Shown here: positions 46,676 through 54,730 of the stretch, one piece after another
Layout of the letters: every line of letters begins with the position of its first letter
Numbering within the stretch: the stretch's first letter is position 1
NCBI GenBank assembly: GCA_023390055.1
Contig: JAEWDP010000031.1
Location: 1 to 64,000, forward strand
Length of the DNA: 64,000 nucleotides
From: Pseudomonadota bacterium
GTDB taxonomy: Bacteria; Pseudomonadota; Alphaproteobacteria; Rhizobiales; Rhizobiaceae
Direction: 5' to 3'
Made by a program: the position numbers and the translations under genes
Notes under the pieces: model-generated
What the model was told of the DNA's origin: nothing
The model's database searches: none
The model's input: the letters and a program-made list of their open reading frames with translations, nothing else

Positions 46676-47248
46676 ATGGCCGCTGTTCTTTCATCTGTGC
46701 GTGCATTGTTCGCACCATCCGATTTTACAATTGATGTCGAGACGCCAGCGGATGTCGTCGCACGCGAGGTGCTTCTTGATCGTGTGATGGGAACAGATCG
46801 GCACAAGAAAGCCTCCGAGAGGGTCCGGCGTGGTCGTATTCCAGGTGATGGTTTGGCAGTCGTTGCCAGAACCGCTGATCGACAATTGATCGGTACCGTA
46901 CGACTTTGGAATATCGAAGCTGGTGTCACTCCAAGGGGGCTACCAGTCGAAGCCCTGTTGCTCGGGCCACTTGCTGTAGATCATGATCATGTGGGCAAGG
47001 GTGTAGGCGCTGCTCTCTTGCGTACGAGCATGAGGGCTGCGGCTATTCGTAGCCATGGTGCCATCATACTCGTCGGTGACGGGTCGTACTACCAGCGCTT
47101 TGGATTTTCAGCCGACAGGACCAAGCATCTCCTGATGCCCGGACCCTGTGAACGAGCACGCCTTCTAGGGTTTGAACTGAAGGCTGGATGGCTTGACGGG
47201 GCCGCGGGAATGATTGTTGCCAGTGGACGAAAACTTGCGTCACCTTAA
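46676..47248 (+). CDS. GNAT-family N-acetyltransferase (YhbS-like)
   Basis: A 190-residue acetyltransferase. The acetyl-CoA loop is LLLGPLAVDHDHVGKGVGAALLRTSM (Q/R-x-x-G-x-G/A type, here HVGKGVG), followed by ILVGDGSYYQRFGFSADR, typical of YhbS-like proteins. GGAGGTCAAA is a strong ribosome site. It follows the decarboxylase by about 135 bases on the same strand, so it may acetylate polyamines or an unrelated substrate. Confidence 0.88.
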   Translation: MAAVLSSVRALFAPSDFTIDVETPADVVAREVLLDRVMGTDRHKKASERVRRGRIPGDGLAVVARTADRQLIGTVRLWNIEAGVTPRGLPVEALLLGPLAVDHDHVGKGVGAALLRTSMRAAAIRSHGAIILVGDGSYYQRFGFSADRTKHLLMPGPCERARLLGFELKAGWLDGAAGMIVASGRKLASP

Positions 47249-47278
47249 GGTTGCCTCCGGTCTCGCGGGCGCAGAAAA

Positions 47279-47959
47279 TCAGTTCTGTGGCCTGGCTGCT
47301 ATCCAGATCATGTGGCGGGCACCCCGACGCTTGCCGTTTGCCCGAACCTTCACCTCTTCATAGGTGAAACCTGCCGCTTGCAGCCGCCTTGAAAAACGAG
47401 GATCCGGGGCCGATGACCAAACGGACAGGATGCCACCGGGACGCAATGCAGCCTTGGCGGCGGCGAGACCGGAGATAGAATATATCTGGTCGTTCTCCTG
47501 GCGTGCCAGCGCGTCTGGACCGTTGTCTACATCAAGCAGGATGGCATCATAGATTGCCTTTGATCTGCGAATTACGGTGCTGATGTCACCCTCGATAATA
47601 TCGACGCGAGGATCTTCAAGACAACCTCCAAAGATCTGAGCCATGGGGCCCCTTGCCCAACGGATAACCGCAGGCACGAGTTCTGCCACAACAACTTCTG
47701 CATCATTCGGGAGTTCCGCAAGCGCTGCCCTCAGGGTGAATCCCATTCCCAACCCACCGATCAGCAGGGCCGGCTGTTTGCGCGTTTTGAACTTGCCGAT
47801 GGACAGCCGTGCCAAGGCCTCTTCCGAGCCACTCAGTCGACTATTCATCAACTCGTTCGTACCAAGCATGATCGAGAATTCGGAACCGCGTTGTTTCAAC
47901 CGCAATTCTCCGCTCCCGTCGGGGATCTGAGCCGTGTCGAGCAGTGTCCATGGGATCAT
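47279..47959 (-). CDS. Spermidine synthase-like protein
   Basis: A 226-residue Rossmann-fold protein of the spermidine-synthase/methyltransferase type: LLIGGLGMGFTLRAAL is the cofactor loop, VVVAELVPAVIRWAR and VDIIEGDI follow, and ILLDVDNGPDALARQ contains the Asp pair of the active site. It lacks the full substrate lid of classical SpeE (about 290 residues), so its product is unclear. It converges with the GNAT gene near the decarboxylase, which makes a polyamine-related role attractive but unproven. Confidence 0.75.
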   Translation of the reverse strand: MIPWTLLDTAQIPDGSGELRLKQRGSEFSIMLGTNELMNSRLSGSEEALARLSIGKFKTRKQPALLIGGLGMGFTLRAALAELPNDAEVVVAELVPAVIRWARGPMAQIFGGCLEDPRVDIIEGDISTVIRRSKAIYDAILLDVDNGPDALARQENDQIYSISGLAAAKAALRPGGILSVWSSAPDPRFSRRLQAAGFTYEEVKVRANGKRRGARHMIWIAARPQN

Positions 47960-47974
47960 TGTAAATCGCAGGCC

Positions 47975-48961
47975 TTACGCTGAAATATCAATGACGCCGC
48001 AGTCGCCGGCTTCTGATGAAAATGCCAAAAGATTGCCTGTATTACTCCAGGCCATTCCCGTAATGGCACCTTTGCCAGGCCGGCGCAGCAATGCTTCCTT
48101 GCCATCGGCAATGCGCACGCCAAGGATCATTCCATCAATAAAGCCTATGGCTAGAACGTCTTCGGCTGGATGGAATGCCACCTGCGTGACCATGATGTTG
48201 GCACGAGTGCCCAGTTCCTGGGGAGCTTTACCCATGGGGCCATCTTTTGATGCAAATGGCCATACGATAGCGGCGGGGGCGCCGGAGGAAGCCAGCCATC
48301 TACCCTTCGCCGACCAGGAAAGCGACTTAACCTTTGCGGGATAGCCAGTCATTCGCATATGGCGGGCTTCGCTAGGTTTGCCGTCAAGCTTCCAGCCATG
48401 CAGCGCATTTTCCTGCATCGTGGTGACAAGGAAACGGCCATCGGGCGAAAAAGTAACGCCGGTATGCGCACCCTTCCACTCTAGATCGACGGATGCACCA
48501 TTGGTGCCCACCCAATGCAAAGTTACGCCATTGTAACGGGCAGCAGCGATGCGCATGCCCTTCGGCGCAAATGCGATACCCTCGACACTTCTGGATTCAG
48601 GAAATTCCCTTGTAGTCCCATCCGCAAGCCGCACATAACTTGCGCGACCGTGAGAGTAGGCGACAGCGCCTTGCGGGCCGCCGGCAACAACGTTGATCCA
48701 TTTGCGAGGTATATCCGCCAACACCTCGAGGCTGCCATCATGTGATACACGAAGGACCCTGCCATCTTCTCCTCCGGTAATCAGGGCTGCGCTGAAGGGG
48801 TCGCGAATGCAGGTCAGCAATCCCTGATGTGCTTCAGTAACCTTTTCACCGCCATCGAGACGGTGAATGGTGCCAGCCGCAGTGGCGAAGAATGGGATAC
48901 TGCCAAGAAAATGCGCTGCAAGAACATGGCCTTCGAGATCAAGGGGTGCAACAGTGGGCAT
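47975..48961 (-). CDS. WD40-repeat protein
   Basis: A 328-residue predicted seven-bladed propeller without a signal peptide. WD-like repeats are recognisable: ALITGGEDGRVLRVSHDG, VEGIAFAPKGMRIAAARYNGVTLHW, GVTFSPDGRFLVTTMQENALHGWKL, VKSLSWSAKGRWLASSGAPAAIVWPF and VAFHPAEDVLAIGFIDGMILGVRI. It lies 35 bases downstream of the COG0523 GTPase gene on the same strand; such pairs recur in rhizobia. A cytoplasmic scaffold role is likely; the partner is unknown. Confidence 0.88.
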   Translation of the reverse strand: MPTVAPLDLEGHVLAAHFLGSIPFFATAAGTIHRLDGGEKVTEAHQGLLTCIRDPFSAALITGGEDGRVLRVSHDGSLEVLADIPRKWINVVAGGPQGAVAYSHGRASYVRLADGTTREFPESRSVEGIAFAPKGMRIAAARYNGVTLHWVGTNGASVDLEWKGAHTGVTFSPDGRFLVTTMQENALHGWKLDGKPSEARHMRMTGYPAKVKSLSWSAKGRWLASSGAPAAIVWPFASKDGPMGKAPQELGTRANIMVTQVAFHPAEDVLAIGFIDGMILGVRIADGKEALLRRPGKGAITGMAWSNTGNLLAFSSEAGDCGVIDISA

Positions 48962-48996
48962 CAGCGGAATTTTCTTTCAGGCAAGTATGTTACACA

Positions 48997-50085
48997 TCAA
49001 GCAGCTGCCTGGCAGGCGAGAAAGCTCTTTTCGATCTTTTCAGAATCCAGGTCACGTCCGATGAACACGAGGCGTGATTCTCGCTTCTCACCGTCCTTCC
49101 ATGGACGCTGGTGGTCGCCTTCTACGATCATGTGAACACCTTGTACGACATAGCGTTCCTCGTCGCCTTTGAAAGCGATAATCCCTTTCAGACGCAAGAT
49201 GTTAGGCCCATCCACCTGGGTTACCTTCTGAATCCAGGGGAAGAATCGCTCAGGAACCATCTCGCCGCCACGTAATGAGATCGATTTTACGGTTACGTCG
49301 TGGATTGGTGAGGCACTGTGGTGGTGGTGGTGGTGGTCGTCGTCGTCGTGGTGATGATGATGATCATGATTGTGGTCGTGATGATCGCAATCCGGACCGC
49401 AGACATGATCGTCATGTCCGTGCTCAAGAAAATGCGGATCGTTTTCCAGCGCTCGCTCCAAGTTGAACGCACCCTGGTCTAGAACGCGTGCGAGATCGAC
49501 ACCTGAGCGACTCGTCTTGTAGATCCGTGCAGATGGGTTGATGGCACGCACGACATCTTCGATCTGTGCCAGTTCGTCCGGTGTCACAAGATCCGTCTTG
49601 TTGATGACGACAACGTCTGCAAACGCGATCTGATCTTCAGCCTCGCGGCTATCCTTCAAGCGTAGTGGCAGATGCTTGGCGTCGACGAGCGCGATGACCG
49701 CGTCGAGTTCGGTCTTGACGCGCACATCATCATCCATGAAAAAGGTTTGTGCGACTGGAACCGGGTCGGCAAGGCCGGTTGTCTCCACGATAATTCCATC
49801 GAAACGGCCGGGGCGTCGCATTAAGCCCTCCACAACACGGATCAGGTCGCCGCGCACTGTGCAGCAGACGCAGCCGTTGTTCATTTCGTAGATTTCCTCG
49901 TCCGACTCGACGATGAGATCGTTGTCGATGCCGATCTCTCCGAACTCGTTCACAATGACAGCATATTTCTTGCCGTGACTTTCGGAAAGGATGCGGTTGA
50001 GGAGTGTTGTCTTGCCGGAGCCAAGATAGCCGGTAAGCACCGTTACGGGAACGGGTTTGGTGATGTCGGCGGTCTTTTCGGTCAT
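48997..50085 (-). CDS. COG0523 GTPase metallochaperone (CobW/ZigA-like) with His-rich insert
   Basis: A G3E-type P-loop GTPase of 362 residues. Walker A is GYLGSGKTT (residues 19-27), the family metal motif is CVCC (72-75), and NKTD (162-165) is the guanine-specificity loop. An insert of roughly 35 residues (222-256) is mostly His and Asp with two Cys, a likely zinc-binding or storage region. The C-terminal CobW_C domain contains RGGEMVPERFFPWIQKV and GVHMIVEGDHQRPW. It probably delivers Zn2+ (or Co2+/Ni2+) to a client enzyme. I chose MTEKTADITK as start; the frame opens 22 codons earlier. The WD40 gene follows. Confidence 0.92.
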   Translation of the reverse strand: MTEKTADITKPVPVTVLTGYLGSGKTTLLNRILSESHGKKYAVIVNEFGEIGIDNDLIVESDEEIYEMNNGCVCCTVRGDLIRVVEGLMRRPGRFDGIIVETTGLADPVPVAQTFFMDDDVRVKTELDAVIALVDAKHLPLRLKDSREAEDQIAFADVVVINKTDLVTPDELAQIEDVVRAINPSARIYKTSRSGVDLARVLDQGAFNLERALENDPHFLEHGHDDHVCGPDCDHHDHNHDHHHHHDDDDHHHHHHSASPIHDVTVKSISLRGGEMVPERFFPWIQKVTQVDGPNILRLKGIIAFKGDEERYVVQGVHMIVEGDHQRPWKDGEKRESRLVFIGRDLDSEKIEKSFLACQAAA

Positions 50086-50227
50086 GGGAAACCTCGGGAA
50101 TGTATGGATGCCGGATTGGCACAGAGACATGTCATGCTCATATAAGGCCACCAGGAAGTGAGTTCAAAGGGATAAAGTTGCTAACCTGAATTGCGGGTCG
50201 CATCGACTGTTGTGTCAGTTGGCATCG

Positions 50228-51037
50228 TCAACGGGAGGCTGGCGCCTGACGCAGCTCTGCCACATCGAATTTTGCCATATCGTGGAGTAGTTCCACGATG
50301 CCTTTTACCGCGTGAGCAATGAGAGCTTCACCCTTTTGGTCGTTGGCTGCTGCTGCGTTGCCGGAAACGCCAGTTTTGTTCAGATCGGACATTTTCCAGC
50401 CAAAAGCGTGTTTCCCATAGGCACGAAGATGCCTGAAGCGCTTTTCATATTCCGATTGCCTGGAGCTGAAATTTTTCGCCTCCGACATGTCAACCTTCTC
50501 GGGATGGAAGGCCATCATGACTGACGTTTCGATATCACCTCCATGGATATCAATTGCCTTATCCTCTGCAGAGATCAGATTTTCCGGTAGCCCGAACCGT
50601 GTCCAGCTGGTGGCGACAGCAAGCATGTCGAAGCGAACGCGCGCCTCGGTGGCAACGATTGTCATCAGCGGCGAGTTGCCTCCGTGGGCGTTCAGCATCA
50701 TGAACTTGTTAACTCCTTGGTCGTGGAGTTTTTCTGCAATGCCGAGCCATCTATGAACGGCCTCATCAAAGCCAAGAGTTTTCGTCCCCGCCACGCCCAT
50801 GTGCTCAATGGAATAACCGACAGGTTCTACCGGCAGGAAAGCTACCGGAAGGGATCGGGGCATTGCGCTGATCGTCCGTTTGACGATGCCCTCGGCAATT
50901 AGCGTGTCCGTCTCAAACGGCAAGTGCGGCCCATGCTGTTCATGGGCGCCGAGCGGCAGGACAACAATCCAATCCCCGCGATCTGATGGCTTGAGTGACG
51001 GATCGTTTTCCTCAAAGTATGGTAAGGGCATAGGCAT
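50228..51037 (-). CDS. Creatininase-family metal amidohydrolase
   Basis: A 269-residue metalloprotein of the creatininase fold. LPLGAHEQHGPHLPFETD supplies E, H and D ligands, LNAHGGNS is the central motif, and DIHGGDIETSVMMAF completes the metal site. Family members hydrolyse creatinine, formyl-imino pyrimidines in riboflavin pathways, or the mycofactocin precursor; none can be chosen here. The start is an ATG with only a weak ribosome site; a second ATG follows two codons later. It is divergent from the MarR-type gene, with a palindrome in between. Confidence 0.85.
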   Translation of the reverse strand: MPMPLPYFEENDPSLKPSDRGDWIVVLPLGAHEQHGPHLPFETDTLIAEGIVKRTISAMPRSLPVAFLPVEPVGYSIEHMGVAGTKTLGFDEAVHRWLGIAEKLHDQGVNKFMMLNAHGGNSPLMTIVATEARVRFDMLAVATSWTRFGLPENLISAEDKAIDIHGGDIETSVMMAFHPEKVDMSEAKNFSSRQSEYEKRFRHLRAYGKHAFGWKMSDLNKTGVSGNAAAANDQKGEALIAHAVKGIVELLHDMAKFDVAELRQAPASR

Positions 51038-51072
51038 CTGGCGATTGATATCCCGTTTCGCTATGGGTAGCT

Positions 51073-51096
51073 CATGCAAGCATATAGTCTTGCATG
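51073..51096. promoter_or_regulatory. Candidate MarR operator
   Basis: CATGCAAG-N8-CTTGCATG is a perfect 8-8-8 inverted repeat in the 85-base gap between the divergent creatininase and MarR-type genes. MarR regulators commonly bind such sites over both promoters. Confidence 0.6.
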
Positions 51097-51122
51097 CCCT
51101 GGCATAAAGACGGATGGGTTGA

Positions 51123-51638
51123 ATGAGCAAGAAGAAGGGCGGCAAAAAGAACAAGAATGGCAAGAAGAAGGACGACAACAAATTCTCGCCAGTGGATCTT
51201 GCCAATACTGTAACCCAGGTAGCGCGTTCGATGCGGACAGCCCTGAGCCGGAGTCTTGCTGACAGCGGTCTTTACGCCGGGCAGGATGGCGTCGTGCTGG
51301 CGTTGGCCCATGCTGACGGACTGACTGCAGGACAACTCGCTTCGCAACTCGGGGTAAAGGCACCAACGATGACGCGGACAATTGGTCGTATGGAAGCGCA
51401 GGGTTTTCTCGAGCGCCGTGATGATGGCGATGATGGGCGGCTGACCAAGGTATTCCTTACCGCAGCAGGGCACGCCAGCGTCGAATTAATCGACCGCAGT
51501 GTCGTCGACTGCGGTAAGCGCGCTGTTGCAAATTTCACGGACAAGGAACTGAAGACGTTGTTGCGGCTGTTGCGAGCGATGGACAGCAATATTCAGGAAG
51601 GCATGAAGACGGACGGCGAACCGATTGAGCTGAATTAA
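51123..51638 (+). CDS. MarR-family regulator with Lys-rich N-terminus
   Basis: A 171-residue MarR regulator. Residues 3-20 are nearly all Lys, Gly, Asn and Asp, a basic tail not normally part of the family. The winged helix follows (DGLTAGQLASQLGVKAPTMTRTIGRMEAQGFLERRDDGDDGRLTKVFLT). The tail could add non-specific DNA binding. The divergent creatininase gene and the intervening palindrome make self- and neighbour-regulation likely. A start after the tail is unlikely, as no good ribosome site exists there. Confidence 0.9.
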   Translation: MSKKKGGKKNKNGKKKDDNKFSPVDLANTVTQVARSMRTALSRSLADSGLYAGQDGVVLALAHADGLTAGQLASQLGVKAPTMTRTIGRMEAQGFLERRDDGDDGRLTKVFLTAAGHASVELIDRSVVDCGKRAVANFTDKELKTLLRLLRAMDSNIQEGMKTDGEPIELN

Positions 51639-51714
51639 ACGAGTTGCGAAAATGAACTTAACTATTTAAAGGATTTTGAATCGGCGAGCCGGTATTTGCG
51701 CGACCGGAGGGAAC

Positions 51715-52737
51715 GTGGCACAAAAAATAAAGCTTTCGACGATCGCCGAGAGCCTCGGGCTCTCAACCGCGACGATTTCACTCGCGTTACGCGATAGTCC
51801 ACTTGTCGCATCTGATACGCGCGAGAAGATCAAGGAACAAGCGCGAGCACTGGGATACATCTACAATCGCCGGGCTGCCAGTCTTCGAACCTCGCGATCA
51901 GGGATTGTCGGCGTCGTATTTCACGACATCATGAATCCGTTCTATGGTGAGATCCTGAAAGCAATTGAAAGTGAGCTTGATCGTAGTGGTCAGACGTTCA
52001 TCTTGTCCAACCATTACGATTCGGTGGAGAAACAGAGGACGTTCATAGAAACGCTGCTGCAACTGGGTGGCGATGGCGTCATCATGTCTCCGGCTATTGG
52101 CACACCGGCAGAAGATGCCACACTTGCCGAGGCCAACGGCATGCCTGCCATCCTGGTGGCGCGCTCAATGGAAGGCGTGAACCTACCGACCTACCGCGGC
52201 GACGATAGCTACGGTATCTCACTTGCGACCAACCATCTCATTGGCCTGGGCCACCGTGTCATCGCGATGATTGGCGGGACCGACCAGACATCTACCGGTC
52301 GTGATCGCTACCAGGGTTATGTGAATGCCTTGCGCAAGGCAGGAATCGAGGTGGATCCCAACCTGCGCATCCCGGGGCCCCGTTCGAAGCAGGGCGGGTT
52401 CGAGGCCGCAGTGAATTTTCTATCCCTACCTCAGAAGCCGACTGCTGCCGTCTGCTGGAATGATCTGGTTGCCATCGGCCTGATGAACGGTATTGCACGT
52501 GCCGGTCTGGTGTCTGGCCAGGATATTTCCGTCACCGGATACGATGATCTGGAAGAGGCGTCGATCGCTACTCCGGCATTGACGACAGTATGGAACGGGC
52601 AGAGTGAAGTTGGCCGACTTGCCGCACGCGCTCTTCTCGATCGATTGGACGGAAGCCATGAACCGGATGGCATCCATCTCATCAAGCCGGAGATGCGTAT
52701 CCGCCAGTCGACAGGAATCTACAGACCCCGCAGTTGA
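51715..52737 (+). CDS. LacI-family transcriptional regulator
   Basis: A 340-residue LacI/GalR repressor. The helix-turn-helix is KLSTIAESLGLSTATISLALRDSPLV with hinge RRAASLRTSRSGIVGVVFHD. The GTG start follows GGAGGGAAC closely; there is an earlier ATG without such a site. The dehydrogenase gene starts 19 bases later, so they form an operon. The effector is probably a sugar or sugar acid that is metabolised by the neighbour. No palindrome resembling the xylR operator lies upstream. Confidence 0.9.
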   Translation: MAQKIKLSTIAESLGLSTATISLALRDSPLVASDTREKIKEQARALGYIYNRRAASLRTSRSGIVGVVFHDIMNPFYGEILKAIESELDRSGQTFILSNHYDSVEKQRTFIETLLQLGGDGVIMSPAIGTPAEDATLAEANGMPAILVARSMEGVNLPTYRGDDSYGISLATNHLIGLGHRVIAMIGGTDQTSTGRDRYQGYVNALRKAGIEVDPNLRIPGPRSKQGGFEAAVNFLSLPQKPTAAVCWNDLVAIGLMNGIARAGLVSGQDISVTGYDDLEEASIATPALTTVWNGQSEVGRLAARALLDRLDGSHEPDGIHLIKPEMRIRQSTGIYRPRS

Positions 52738-52756
52738 TAGTGAATTTGGAGGCATA

Positions 52757-53719
52757 ATGTCCGATCAATCCATAGCCATTCTTGTTCCTGGCCGCATACA
52801 CGCGCGTGCCCTGGAGCAACTCGAGCAGAGCTTCGAGGTTGTAGCTGTGCCGGCAGGCCCAGTGACCGAGATCGACAAAGCGCAGCTGCAAAAAATCAGG
52901 GGTGTGGCGATTTCCGGTACGTTGGACAACGGCTGGATCGATATTTTGCCAAACCTAGAGATCATTTCCAATTTTGGGGTCGGCTACGATGGCATCGACA
53001 CGAAGAAGGCCTTAGAACACAATATTGTGGTCACCAATACACCCGACGTATTGAATGATGAAGTAGCCGATACGACAATTGCCCTGCTGCTCAATACTGT
53101 TCGGCGTTTCCCACAAGCGGAAAACTACCTGCGAGAAGGGCGTTGGAAAAGCGACGGTCCATTCCCGCTAACGCCACTGTCGCTGATGGGACGCACTGTC
53201 GGCATTCTGGGTCTTGGCCGCATTGGTCTCGAGATTGCAAAGCGACTCGAGCCATTCAAGGTGAAAATTGGGTATCACACTCGAACCCGGCGTGAGGACG
53301 TCTCCTATACCTACTATCCTTCACTGAAGGCGATGGCGGAAGATGTCGACACGCTGATCTCGGTCGTTCCGGGTACAGCAGCAACGCACAAAATTTTTTC
53401 CGCGGAGATTTTTTCCGCTCTTGGATCGAATGGTGTCTTCATCAATGTGGGGCGTGGCACGAGCGTGAATGAAGCAGATCTCGCCGCGGCACTGAAGAAT
53501 GGGACTATTGCTGCTGCTGGACTCGATGTCTTCTACAGTGAACCCGAAGTTCCGCCCGAGTTCCTGGATCTCCCCAATATCAGTTTGCTGCCGCACGTGG
53601 CGTCGGCTTCCGTACCGACCCGCAATGCCATGGCTGATCTGGTTGTAAACAACCTGACTGGATGGTTTAGGGAGAAGAAAGTCCTTACGCCCGTACCGGA
53701 GACACCCGTCAGATCCTGA
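52757..53719 (+). CDS. D-2-hydroxyacid dehydrogenase (glyoxylate/hydroxypyruvate reductase type)
   Basis: A 320-residue NAD(P)-dependent dehydrogenase. The Rossmann loop is GILGLGRIGLEIAKRL, with catalytic R233 (NVGRGT), E262 (SEPEVP) and H280 (LLPHVAS). HTRTRRE after the second strand of the Rossmann fold favours NADPH. Family members reduce glyoxylate, hydroxypyruvate or 2-keto sugar acids. TTTGGAGGCATA is a clear ribosome site; the frame opens 51 codons earlier inside the lacI gene. Its operon with a LacI repressor suggests control by a sugar-acid pathway. Confidence 0.9.
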   Translation: MSDQSIAILVPGRIHARALEQLEQSFEVVAVPAGPVTEIDKAQLQKIRGVAISGTLDNGWIDILPNLEIISNFGVGYDGIDTKKALEHNIVVTNTPDVLNDEVADTTIALLLNTVRRFPQAENYLREGRWKSDGPFPLTPLSLMGRTVGILGLGRIGLEIAKRLEPFKVKIGYHTRTRREDVSYTYYPSLKAMAEDVDTLISVVPGTAATHKIFSAEIFSALGSNGVFINVGRGTSVNEADLAAALKNGTIAAAGLDVFYSEPEVPPEFLDLPNISLLPHVASASVPTRNAMADLVVNNLTGWFREKKVLTPVPETPVRS

Positions 53720-53745
53720 TCCTGGGCCGGTCTATTGCGCTATGC

Positions 53746-54537
53746 TCAGCCGGTGGCTGTGGCTCTGGTTGCCGCAGCCACCGGCGATTTCGTTATCGCG
53801 TACTCTCGGGCCGCTTTGCCGAAGGCTTCAAAAAGTGCGCGTGAGGGCGCATCCGTCTCAGCCCAATATTCCGGGTGCCATTGAACGCCAATGGCAAATC
53901 CCTTCGCTCCAGCGACGGAGACAGCTTCAATCGTACCATCTTGTGCAACCGCCTCGACCTGCAGGCTGGGAGCTATCGCGGCGATCGCCTGGCGGTGCAG
54001 GGAATTGACGAGGACTTCTCCCGACAGTCCAAGGTGATGAGCGATGCAGCTACCCTCGCGAATGAATACAGGCTGGCGGATTGCATACATATGATCGCGG
54101 TCCGGAAGTTCCGGCTTGCGGTGATCCCACATGCCAGGATCATTCTGGATCTCCGTTGCAAGTGTTCCCCCCAATGCCACATTGAGCTCCTGGATGCCTC
54201 TGCAAATAGCGAGCATCGGCATGCCACGGTCTAGCGCAGCGCGGATTAGTGCCAGCGATGTTGCATCGCGGGCTTTGTCGAACGGGCCATCGGTACTGGT
54301 TGCTTCCCGGCCATACAGTGATGGGTGAACGTTTGTTGCGGAGCCGGAGACGAGCAATCCATCGACTCGATCGAGAATTGCATGAACGTCGTTTTCGCCT
54401 TCAAATGCCGGAATGACAAACGTCATGACGTTTGCGACCTTGAGAGCCGCCTTGACGTATTGATTGGGTGTTGCATGCCATATCGCGCCTTCGAGTTCGC
54501 GAATATCGGCGGGCAGGGCAACAATTGGGTATGACAT
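53746..54537 (-). CDS. Gamma-glutamyl-gamma-aminobutyrate hydrolase-like class I amidotransferase
   Basis: A 263-residue PuuD-type peptidase C26. The nucleophile is C112 in AICRGIQELNVALGG, and the His-Glu pair is in QWHPEYW. In the Puu pathway it frees GABA from gamma-glutamyl-GABA during putrescine breakdown. The other puu genes are not here, so the role is uncertain; members also act on other gamma-glutamyl amides. The C-terminal end AAATRATATG is low in complexity. The start at MSYPIVALP follows GGAGACTGGAC. Confidence 0.85.
   Translation of the reverse strand: MSYPIVALPADIRELEGAIWHATPNQYVKAALKVANVMTFVIPAFEGENDVHAILDRVDGLLVSGSATNVHPSLYGREATSTDGPFDKARDATSLALIRAALDRGMPMLAICRGIQELNVALGGTLATEIQNDPGMWDHRKPELPDRDHMYAIRQPVFIREGSCIAHHLGLSGEVLVNSLHRQAIAAIAPSLQVEAVAQDGTIEAVSVAGAKGFAIGVQWHPEYWAETDAPSRALFEAFGKAAREYAITKSPVAAATRATATG
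53749..53785. terminator. Bidirectional hairpin between converging genes
   Basis: GCCGGTGGCTG and CAGCCACCGGC form a perfect 11-bp stem with a 15-base loop, overlapping the 3' end of the gamma-glutamyl hydrolase gene and lying after the dehydrogenase. Only scattered T follow on either side. Confidence 0.55.
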
Positions 54538-54730
54538 GTCCAGTCTCCGCAGGTCTGGTGAACTTCTCACGCTGGATCCATGCGTGTGTCAAGCTGTGCT
54601 ATCCGGAAACTGAGCGTTTCCGTTGGCGTGGAACCTTTGCCGATGATGCAGTTTCAACCGTCACTTGCAGCTGCAATCGAAACCCTGGCCTTTTTGACCC
54701 GGGTCCAACAGGGATTGGCTTGTTCATTCT

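Noticed and set aside
49275..49466. A His/Arg/Asp-rich small frame opposite the COG0523 gene
   Set aside because: It is the mirror of the His-rich coding repeat, not a gene.
50086..50227. Zur box before the COG0523 gene
   Set aside because: No AT-rich GTTATA-type palindrome is present in the gap.
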